This document shows, piece after piece, positions 56,713 to 64,000 of a stretch of 64,000 bases of DNA. The notes below the pieces were generated by a model, which was not told the DNA's origin, searched no databases, and worked only from the letters and a program-made list of their open reading frames with translations. The position numbers were made by a program, and so were the translations under genes. Positions within the stretch are counted from its first letter, which is position 1. The number at the start of each line of letters is the position of its first letter. The DNA comes from Marasmius tenuissimus (taxonomy: Eukaryota > Basidiomycota > Agaricomycetes > Agaricales > Marasmiaceae): contig JAQOTA010000052.1 of assembly GCA_029532415.1 (NCBI GenBank), forward strand, positions 2,666,001 through 2,730,000, written 5' to 3'.

Positions 56713-57277
56713 TTAATTCTCCCTCCATTGATGGGCACAAGAGGTACATCTAGGCCAGTTCATCGTTTGTCATGAGGCTTCTAGCTGACTGAGCAAGAGC
56801 ACATACCGATAGACTGCCGTGAATGTCAACCAAAAATAGAGATCGAGAACCCAGGGAAAAGACTCACAAGTCGTCATAGGTTCATCAGCAGATCGAATTT
56901 GTAGCTGATAGAAGTATGCTTGAGAATTGTTGCATCGAGGACAAGATGCTGAAAAGAGTTCAGACATGGAATCACGATGAGTTTTTTTTTCGCGACGCAC
57001 CAGCAGTCGAGTCTGCATGTTTCCACATTTCTTCTCCTCCGAGTACATCATCGACCTCTTTTCGCTTGAGTTTGGTTCTTGAAGTCATCTAAGCGTGAGT
57101 CAGGATCCGAGAAGGTAGAAAAAAAGTCAGTCGATGTCAATGAGCAGGGCCAAAAAACTTGGATCGCACCTGTTTCGTAATTGGAAATTCATATGGACAG
57201 GTATTGCATGCCCATTTGTTGAAGCCTGTCTCTGAAGAGATGACTAGCAAGTTTGCGCACGTCGGACAGAAGAGCAT
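56713..57277 (-). CDS. RPC11: RNA polymerase III subunit C11 (TFIIS-like)
   Basis: Nuclear Pol III subunit needed for RNA 3' cleavage, termination and reinitiation. Five exons (57277-57170, 57088-57001, 56948-56868, 56813-56807, 56749-56713) sum to 106 codons plus stop, the usual family length. N-terminal zinc ribbon: MLFCPTCANLLVIS and CNTCPYEFPITK. C-terminal ribbon: CPRCNNSQAYFYQLQIRSAD then EPMTTFYRCTSCAHQWREN, including the acidic tip (SADEP) that supports cleavage. The fourth exon is only 7 bases and codes the middle of FYR; without it the last cysteine pair is out of frame. Identification is firm. Confidence 0.93.
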
Positions 57278-57752
57278 GGCGGTCGGAAAGAAGGACTAAG
57301 CGAATGGCTGCGCGATCGCAACAGCTCGAGTACAGCCCTTCCTGCTGCTCCTTCTTGAACTCTACCCTCATCCTCTCAAACTGCATTTCGCCTTTCAATA
57401 CTCGGACAGAAGCTAGCCGACTGCGCAGCAAGAAAAATTGCACGACATACCGCGACAATATCTTTCCTGCAATGAGCCAGGATGTCAATGACATTGACCA
57501 CGACTTCATTTGAATCCCGATCCGGGACTCGGATTGTAACCCACCGGAAGGCTATCCAGCTCGGTACTACACATTGGTGCGCCGCAGTGTCCTATTTGTC
57601 TGCCGTCAAGCAGTACTCATACCAATTACCAGGTCGATCACTCGTAATTCATCCCAGTGCAAGTGTCAACAGCTCGTGTTTTCCTTGAAAAACAGGCACG
57701 GAGGCTGTCCGTCAAACGCCCTTTGCACTCCGTCCACCACCATCTCTATTTA
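57278..57752. other. divergent promoter region
   Basis: Shared upstream region of RPC11 (minus) and the SPRY gene (plus). Open frames on either strand here have no known motif. Confidence 0.4.
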
Positions 57753-58804
57753 ATGGGTCTTTTCTCCTCAAAGAAACTGAAGGAAAACAGTCTCTTTGGC
57801 TCCAGTTCGAGCTCTGCAGGCCAGCCTTCTGATCTTCCGCCAGAATGGGCGCCAGCCCAGGAGGAAGTGGTACGTCGCATTCCGCTTTGGTGCTCATTCG
57901 CACTCCTAACGAATCAGTTCGACCTTTGATAGCACCAGTGGGGTCTATATAACGAAGCAACAGAAGAGGATTATCAGAACGGCATCGATTTTTGCGAGAG
58001 GTTCCCATTGAAACCCCCACGACTTCTTCCTTCGCGCGCTGTCGATGCTATCAACCAAGAAGGATGCAGAGCGTGGGGTATCCAACAACCCAGTCAACAA
58101 GAGTATAGACGATTCTCTGGCAAGATTACGAATACAGGCTCGAAGGGCACGCCTGTAGTCCTTGTGGAAACAGATTCGAGATGTGGTGACTTCTGCCTGA
58201 TGAGCGATCTACCCATCATGGCTGGCCTGTACGATGCAACGAGGCAGACAGGCGTCTACTTTGAGGTGAAGATCAACAAGATCTACATCCCTGAGTCCTA
58301 CCTTGCGATTGGTATGTCGTTATTCTCGGATATGGTTATGTCTGGAGAGGCTCAACCCACGGTGGTGTAGGAACTGCATGCCAGCCATATCCCAGCTTTA
58401 GGCTTCCAGGGTGGAATCGAGAGAGTGCTGGCTTTCATTTGGACGACCTACGCAAGTTTTTTGAAGATTCCGATGGTGGTCGCGACTACCCCGTTCCTTT
58501 TGATCGAATTCGAGCAGGAGACGTGGTTGGATGTGGTTACGAATTCGCCTCGGGAACGCTGTTCTACACATGGAATGGAGTGCGTCTCGAGAATGCCTTC
58601 AACGGGTTGTATCTTCCAAGAACGAGCTATGATGTTTTCGCGGCCATTGGGGTTCATGGGGCCACACAGTTTGAAGTGAATTTTGGTGGTGATGTGTTCA
58701 GGTGGAAGGAAGGAAACGAGTGGCAATGGAAGGTTGATGCAGTCATGAGGAAATTGGGCGATACTTCGGGGGTCGACGATGAGCTGCCTGTATACAGTGC
58801 CTAG
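57753..58804 (+). CDS. SPRY-domain protein, Ssh4/Ear1-like, possible N-myristoylation
   Basis: Three exons (57753-57869, 57933-58311, 58371-58804) add to 309 codons plus stop. MGLFSSKKLKEN fits the N-myristoylation rule (Gly2, Ser6, Lys7), suggesting membrane attachment. QWGLYNEATEEDYQNGIDFC and PPRLLPSRAVDAI lead into the SPRY fold: GVYFEVKINKIYIPESYLAI, GTACQPYPSFRLPGWNRES, IRAGDVVGCGYEFASGTLFY, TWNGVRLENAF, FAAIGVHGATQFEVNFG. The closest known layout is yeast Ssh4/Ear1, SPRY proteins that recruit the ubiquitin ligase Rsp5 to endosomal cargo, but the membrane helix and PPxY motif of those are not seen here. Role in sorting is therefore a hypothesis. Confidence 0.78.
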
Positions 58805-58935
58805 TACCAGCTAATGTCATATCGTTGATTTAACTCTGGCTCTGTGCGACGAGGTTGATTTCACGGCCGTTAAGTACGCTAAGTCCGAGCGCTGAGCTCA
58901 CCGTTACGAACACGTTCGCACGCTCACTCTCTGTC

Positions 58936-59230
58936 ATGGACAACGACCTCAAAGTGTTGATCCTCATTGTCGTCTGCCTGTTGTACGTTCTCCTCGCTTT
59001 ATCTTGCCTTGACAAAGGCTCTAACAGCGAACAGCACGTCTGCTCTAGCGTGGTGCTTCATATCATCATGTTTAGGAATATCATTCCGTCGAATGGCCTC
59101 ATCGTGGTGGGATTACTCGACGCTAGGCGCAGCTAATAACCAACGAGGTTATGGAAGGCGAGGCGGGACGTTCGGAGACGATAACGAATTTTGGGAGATG
59201 GAAATGAGGGGCAGAAGAGGCGCAATTTGA
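58936..59230 (+). CDS. small membrane protein of unknown function
   Basis: Two exons joined by a GT-AG intron (about 58983-59034) give about 80 residues: MDNDLKVLILIVVCLL and ALAWCFISSCLGISF form a hydrophobic N-terminal half, followed by a Gly/Arg/Asn-rich tail (GAANNQRGYGRRGGTFG) and an acidic-basic end (EMEMRGRRGAI). One long or two short membrane segments are possible, with the tail on the cytosolic side. Not recognised; the clean splice and codon continuity make it a plausible short gene. Confidence 0.5.
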
Positions 59231-59288
59231 CCCGGATTTGGACTAAAACACGCTGGGCTCCAAAGGGCGAGATTTCCACCAAAATCCG

Positions 59289-59296
59289 TATAAATA
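59289..59296 (+). promoter_or_regulatory. TATA box of the proline-rich protein gene
   Basis: TATAAATA lies 145 bases before the ATG at 59441 and is followed by a long pyrimidine-rich stretch (59310-59350), a common fungal core-promoter layout. Confidence 0.5.
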
Positions 59297-59440
59297 ACGC
59301 GTCTCGCCCATTTTCGCTCTTCCTCCCCTCTTCTTCTCTTACTTTCATCATCTCTATACGCTCCCTGCCCACATACTACCTCACTGTCCACCGTTCACGA
59401 CGCATACATCCACGTCCTCGCCAGTTCTGATTCTCTAAAC

Positions 59441-60997
59441 ATGAAACTTCCATCGAGTTCTTCTCTCATCTTCGCTACGCTTGCCGTGTCGTCGTCCTCA
59501 AGCAGTCTCGCCGCGCCCACAAGCGATGTCCCACCATCTGCGGGCGGTCTCTCTGCCTCTACCTCAAACAAGAATGTCAGGTCTCCTATGCGCGATCAAG
59601 TATCGATGTCACGACGTGCAGAGCAGGATCAGCAAGGCGGCACAGTCGAAGCCAGTAGTTTGCTTTGTGGTACGTCTATTTCGCCCGTTAGAGGCAATCC
59701 GCTCAAGCAATCTTATCTGTCAGACACTGTGGGCGATGTCCTTGGAATCACCAACGGTCTTCTCAACACTGTTGGCGGTATCGTTAAACCGATCCCTCTC
59801 GTAGGCGATATCGCAGGAGGCGTTCTTCATACAGTAGAAGGCTTAAGCGTACCCGTCATGAAGCTCATCAACTGTCCCAATGGTGTCCAGGCCGCCCTCG
59901 CCATCGCCAACATTGAAGATCCCCAAGGCGGGTCCCAGGAAAGCGCATCTGCACGGAGCTTCGATCCCGATCAATCTGACGGACCCTCTACACCTCCACC
60001 GTCGCCCGACTTGTCTAGCGAGTCTCATTCATCGTCTCCACACTCTCGTCGTGACTTGCCTCACCCACCGGTCGAACCTCCTGTACAGCCGCCTGTTGAT
60101 CCCTCTCATCTACCGGTACAGCCACCTGTCGATCCCTCTCATTTACCGGTGCAACCACCAGTAGACGCTTCTCATCCACCGGTTCAGCTGCCTGTAGATC
60201 CCTCTCATCCACCGGTTCATCCACCCATCGATCCTACCCATCCTCCTGTGGACCCACCTGTTGACCCTGCGCATCCTCCAGTCACTCCACCAGTGCAACC
60301 ACCTATTGACCCTTCTCACCCGCCGGTACAGCTCCCCGTCAAACCTCCAGTTGAACCACCGGTCAAAGCTGCAGGGGAGGACATGCCAACCTCCAGCTCT
60401 TCGTCGGCCCAGGGCCGAGTGACACCTGTTGACCCTCCGAAGCTTCCTGTTGGGCCTCCAGAGCCGCCAGTTGCTCCTCCTGAAGCTCCAGTCGAACCGC
60501 CTGTCAAGCCCCCGGTCAAGTTGCCCGTCGGGTCGTCTCATGAGGATGGTTCTGATCCGTCTCTACCCGTTGAGCCTCCAGTGTCGCCACCTGTACAACA
60601 AAAGAACATTCGCCGTGGTATACATCCAGTCAGAACGACGAAGCAGACTGCAGGAAAGGTCAAGAACAGCATCCCGCCTCCCGTTGGTAGCAACAAACCT
60701 GGAATGAAGGGCGGCGCTCGCGATTCCGCAGATACACCTACCGGTCCTCAACGTCGTAGTCGATTCCAAGCGCGCTCTGACTCTAAGGACAAGGTGCCAG
60801 TCTCTCCTGATGATGCTCCCCACAAAAAGCCTCCCGTCTCTCCTGGTGATGTTGCAGACCATGCACCCGTCAAACCTCCGGTTCCTGGTAAACACCGTCA
60901 CCACCATAGCTCCTCTGAGACGGCTACGTCGACCGTGGCCAAGGAGACCTTCACAGATACGGCGAAGCATAGCACTCACACTCACGCATCGTCTTGA
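59441..60997 (+). CDS. secreted proline-rich repeat protein
   Basis: Single open frame of 518 codons. The signal peptide MKLPSSSSLIFATLAVSSSS is followed by a Ser/Gly region, a conserved-looking amphipathic stretch (VGDVLGITNGLLNTVGGIV and IPLVGDIAGGVLHTVEGL), then from about residue 206 many PPV/HPPV/PVDP repeats (units such as HLPVQPPVDPS). The C-terminal part is basic and Ser-rich with a His run (KHRHHHSSSETA). Repeats run for about 170 residues with variable spacing. Such proteins are typically cell-wall or extracellular-matrix components with heavy O-mannosylation; no enzyme motif. Bases 59669-59702 (GTACGT...CTCAAG) could be an in-frame alternative intron. Confidence 0.72.
   Translation: MKLPSSSSLIFATLAVSSSSSSLAAPTSDVPPSAGGLSASTSNKNVRSPMRDQVSMSRRAEQDQQGGTVEASSLLCGTSISPVRGNPLKQSYLSDTVGDVLGITNGLLNTVGGIVKPIPLVGDIAGGVLHTVEGLSVPVMKLINCPNGVQAALAIANIEDPQGGSQESASARSFDPDQSDGPSTPPPSPDLSSESHSSSPHSRRDLPHPPVEPPVQPPVDPSHLPVQPPVDPSHLPVQPPVDASHPPVQLPVDPSHPPVHPPIDPTHPPVDPPVDPAHPPVTPPVQPPIDPSHPPVQLPVKPPVEPPVKAAGEDMPTSSSSSAQGRVTPVDPPKLPVGPPEPPVAPPEAPVEPPVKPPVKLPVGSSHEDGSDPSLPVEPPVSPPVQQKNIRRGIHPVRTTKQTAGKVKNSIPPPVGSNKPGMKGGARDSADTPTGPQRRSRFQARSDSKDKVPVSPDDAPHKKPPVSPGDVADHAPVKPPVPGKHRHHHSSSETATSTVAKETFTDTAKHSTHTHASS
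60060..60350 (+). repeat. coding tandem repeat, Pro-Val units
   Basis: Repeating units of about 30 bases encode variants of HPPVQPPVDPS. Third-position changes and length variation show that these are old, slippage-prone repeats inside the secreted protein gene. Confidence 0.7.
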
Positions 60998-61393
60998 ACG
61001 CGATACGGACTGTTTCTCTCATGTACTTCTCGATGACCATCACGTACGGACTGCGATACGGACTATATACGATACGCTTGATACCTTTAGGATACCCAAG
61101 CTTCGTTTGGTAGCAGCGATTGAATGTCAGATTTTTGAACTCAATGCAGCTTGAATCAGAATCAGGAATTTTGAAGTGATTTGAGTCTCGCGCTATATTC
61201 GCAAAGCTTGTAAGGGGCACATTACGTCTGAGATTAAGATATCCAGAGTCCACGCTGGAGTGTACTAATGAACAGACTAGGGTACATAAGGTACACACAA
61301 CAGATATCCAGTAACGTATACAGCAATAGATACAATCATAAGCAAATGAGACGAGATAGCAACGAAATCAAGGAAAAAGCGAGCCTTTCAAGT
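60998..61393. other. convergent intergenic region
   Basis: 3' flanks of the proline-rich gene (plus) and F-box 11 (minus). No gene or repeat seen. Confidence 0.5.
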
Positions 61394-63348
61394 CTAGTGC
61401 CATGTACTTCCAAACACGACATCATCTTCCCAGTCTGCGGCCATGTCCTCAAGATCGTGGACATCATACATCGGCGAGAAGTAGAAGGGCACATCGTACC
61501 CGTAATCGTAATCATCCGGGCCATCCGCGTAGGCATCCTCATCGTAATATCCATCGTCCTCGTCGTCTTCGTCTTCCTCGTCTTCATCCTCCGAGCTACA
61601 CCTCTCCTCCCCATCCCAGTCCACAATTACTGAATTGGAAAGCTTACGAACACCTTCCGCATAGATCCGTATGCACTCCTTCAACACCAACGAGTCAACC
61701 CGCCTCCCATGTGTTCTCCGGAACGCCAACAACTCGATCAACGCCTCCACCCTCGACGAATCCTCTCCAAAGTCAACATCAGTCAACTTTATCGTCTCCA
61801 ACGCCGGTAAAGTCATCCTCGGTTTCTTCACCACCCCAGCAGGAGACGTCGGCGATGGCGTAGGCGTCTGATCAAACCCACAATCGCTATTATGCGTCGG
61901 CGGGCCCAGAGCCTCCACGAACGAATAGATATTGCGTTGCTGCAACGAGAGGGTCTTCACTTTATTCAATCCTCCGAACAGATCGACAACGTCCTTTGCC
62001 GAACACGTATTGTCGTCCGGTGAGAGACCCAAGTTCAACGTTTCCAATTGTCCGAGCGGGAGCGCCTGAACTACGGACCGGAACAGGGCTTGCATCGGAC
62101 CCGTGAACTCGAAGAGGTCTACCTGCAGATGAAACGGCGAGACGAAACTGCCACCGTCTACGTCTTGCCATGACGAAGGCTCCTTCGGCTCGCTCTGCGT
62201 GTTGGCTTTAACGGATAACGGCGGAAAAGTCGTCTCGATGGATAACCACTTGAAGAATTGCTCGCTGTTGGTCGACGCTGAGTAGATCTGAGATAGCGTA
62301 TGGAACAACGCAATCGCGTGTCTATCTCCCTGTGGAGGTAACAAGAACGATTTGCAAGTGAGATGGACTGCGGCGGATGCGGGAAAGGATATGTTTTGTA
62401 ATAGATGGTCGCAGTTACGCAGTGTTCCGGAGAGGCGTAAACGAGTGAGTTTTGGCAGGTCGACGACGGAAGTCGGGGCGGGCCTTTCCGATGTGTAGAG
62501 GGGCAACGAGTTTATCAGTTCTAGAACTGAAAGTCCAGGCATTTCTTGGAGGGCTTCTAGGAGCTGCTTTGTGGAGGGACATTGGGGGCAATGGGAAACG
62601 AGGGGTTCGTCGTGAGGTTCGTGGAGGATGAGAGTGGTGAGGTTCTTCAATAATGAAGTAGACCATGGGAAGTGAAACCCGGTAATCTTGAGCTTTCTGA
62701 GCTGAGGTGCATCCCCAGCAAACATATTGTCAGGGAAGGTGAGATTGGAACGACCGGTGATATCCAGCGTGTGGAGTAACGGTGCGGGCTTGTCCAGATT
62801 GGCGAATAGCGCATTACTGTCGTGTGCTAAATGGGTAGAATGAACGACTAAACTCCTGATCCTTCCAACGTTCGATAGTGCCTCTGTCAGACCGTCCACA
62901 ACGCGTGGGCTGAGAATCGGGTGCATGACCACGACATCCAGAGGTGCAGCCTTCGATCTCCGAATCATCTCCCGTGCCAATGCAGGATGCGAGAAGTCAA
63001 TTCGGGACCATATAGATGCCGTGTTCAACGCTACGGTACGCCATTGCCTGCACACCTGCGTAACGTTAAGCCATGTTATCTTGTATGGCCATCCCGTCGG
63101 TCGATACGCGATGCAGTAACCGAATATGATGCTCATGATTTCGGTGGGTAATTGGGAGAATGGAACGAGTGAGTTGTGTTCAGTCTTGAGTTTTAGACAT
63201 AGTTGCTCTGCTTCACGGAGTTTCTCGTCTACAGATATTAGCTGGGGGTTCGTGGTCTTCCGTGGAGGTGGTACTGTCCTTCCAATGAGCTACTCGTCAT
63301 GCATAGAATATTCAGATTACTCACTTTGTGGTCCCTCAAAAGATCCAT
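61394..63348 (-). CDS. F-box-like protein 11
   Basis: Exon 1 of 24 bases (63348-63325, MDLLRDHK) and exon 2 from 63241; 623 residues. Coiled-coil VDEKLREAEQLCLKLKTEHN, F-box FSQLPTEIMSIIFGYCIA and QVCRQWRTVALNTASIWSR, NMFAGDAPQLRKLKITG, PWSTSLLKNLTTLILHE, KLTRLRLSGTLRNCDHLLQ. The end has a long acidic run (SSEDEDEEDEDDEDD) and a Tyr/Asp-rich tail. The first exon is longer and in a different phase from the main array, so this belongs to an older branch, closer to F-box 5. A leader intron upstream (about 63453-63372) is likely. Confidence 0.8.
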
Positions 63349-63754
63349 TTCTTGTTCTTGTAGGTATCGCTGGGCAACAGAGTGGTAGCATCATTCGCTT
63401 GGCTTGAATAAAGTTAGACGGGTGGAGTAAGTACATCGTGAAGGATGGACTTACAAATTAACGATTCTTGGCTGAGCAGATATTTTCTGGTATCTTTAAA
63501 TTTCGATAGGATATAGAAGGTGATTGAGTTTCGCAGTTGAGGTGTCGATTGTAAGTAGGGCTGTTCAATGACGCTGGGGTCTCATGGTTTCTTGCAAGTC
63601 AACAGTGCGTGGGAGATTCGAAGGGTACCGATTTGCTGAGTCAGACAACTGGCTACGCGAACGATTGCGCTCTAGCCACAGTTGTCTTCGTCCGCTATCC
63701 CTCTGCTATACTGCCAATACCATCCGGAATATTCTTACCTGGTCCTATCTGCCT
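63349..63754. other. divergent promoter region of F-box 11 and 12
   Basis: Lies between two F-box genes on opposite strands; likely holds leader sequence and a leader intron of F-box 11. No other gene seen. Confidence 0.4.
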
Positions 63755-64000
63755 ATGAATTCTGAGGGCGATGTCAAAAACCGAGGTTTGTTCTCACTAG
63801 ACACTTCTACCGGAACGGCAATTTGACGCATAGCTGTTAGCAGAAATTGGACCACACTCAAACGCCGATGACTTTGAGGAGGAGCAATTTAACAGAGTGG
63901 ATACAGAAGACCAGGCACAGTATGGACGGAACCCACTGGCCCCTCTCAATCGTCTCCCTCCGGAGATTCTAGGATACGTCTTCATACTGTGGGCCGATGC
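63755..64000 (+). CDS. F-box-like protein 12, 5' part only
   Basis: Gene cut by the window end. Exon 1 63755-63785 (MNSEGDVKNR, 31 bases), phase-1 intron 63786-63840, then AEIGPHSNADDFEEEQFNRV, DTEDQAQYGRNPLAPLNRLP, PEILGYVFILWAD. LNRLPPEILGYVFILW is a typical basidiomycete F-box start. It has the phase-1 first intron of the local family but a longer first exon and no coiled-coil of the same type. Confidence 0.72.

Noticed and set aside
57500..57560. Possible tRNA T-arm (GATCCGGGA-like)
   Set aside because: No matching acceptor stem or anticodon arm could be folded on either strand. No tRNA was found anywhere in the window.
60143..60541. Minus-strand frame rich in Arg, Trp and Asn
   Set aside because: It is the antisense of the Pro-Val repeat block of the secreted protein.
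61402..61863. Plus-strand frame of 153 codons rich in His, Arg and Pro
   Set aside because: It is the shadow of the acidic Asp/Glu-rich tail of F-box 11 on the other strand.

Overview
The window looks like nuclear DNA of a mushroom-forming basidiomycete (Agaricomycetes). The genes are dense and split by many short GT-AG introns of about 50-70 bases. The housekeeping proteins are fungal in type: a CreB/Ubp9-type deubiquitinase, a GCK-III kinase, NADP-isocitrate dehydrogenase, RNA polymerase III subunit C11 and an Mn-type CDF transporter. There is also a large local family of basidiomycete F-box-like proteins. No plasmid, phage, CRISPR or prokaryotic features were seen. All exon structures below were joined by eye from splice motifs and protein motifs, so boundaries are predictions. 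Where stated, exon lengths add up to whole codons.

Layout. 1-15.5 kb is ordinary conserved sequence: sugar transporter (+), GPI-like secreted protein (-), deubiquitinase (-), MOSC/mARC-like protein (-), NADP-isocitrate dehydrogenase (+). 15.6-34 kb is an accessory zone. It holds three minus-strand copies of a two-gene cassette (metallo-beta-lactamase lactonase plus F-box), each more decayed than the last. It also holds an unrelated small gene, a divergent F-box gene, a 1.2-kb inverted-repeat element, a dead heme peroxidase and another F-box gene. 34.3-39.7 kb returns to conserved genes (kinase, CDF transporter). 40.5-51.7 kb is a head-to-tail plus-strand array of five F-box genes, the first broken by a small inverted-repeat insertion and two stop codons. 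52.9-56.5 kb has a reductase, an intact lactonase and two Dabb proteins in a tandem duplication. 56.7-61 kb holds RPC11, a SPRY protein, a small membrane protein and a proline-rich secreted protein. 61.4-64 kb has one complete F-box gene and the start of another.

The main story is family turnover. Twelve F-box loci lie in 64 kb. Eight share a start exon of 7-16 bases followed by a phase-1 intron, which marks descent from one ancestor. Products of this type usually act as substrate receptors in SCF ubiquitin ligases; here the F-box is followed by a fast-diverging leucine-rich region and an acidic tail. Premature stops in three disabled genes are all TGA, at least two in CGA arginine codons, which suggests deamination of methylated CpG or a RIP-like process. 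Other points of interest are an isocitrate dehydrogenase with signals for two organelles, a 7-base micro-exon in RPC11, and a peroxidase that has lost both its distal arginine and its proximal histidine.
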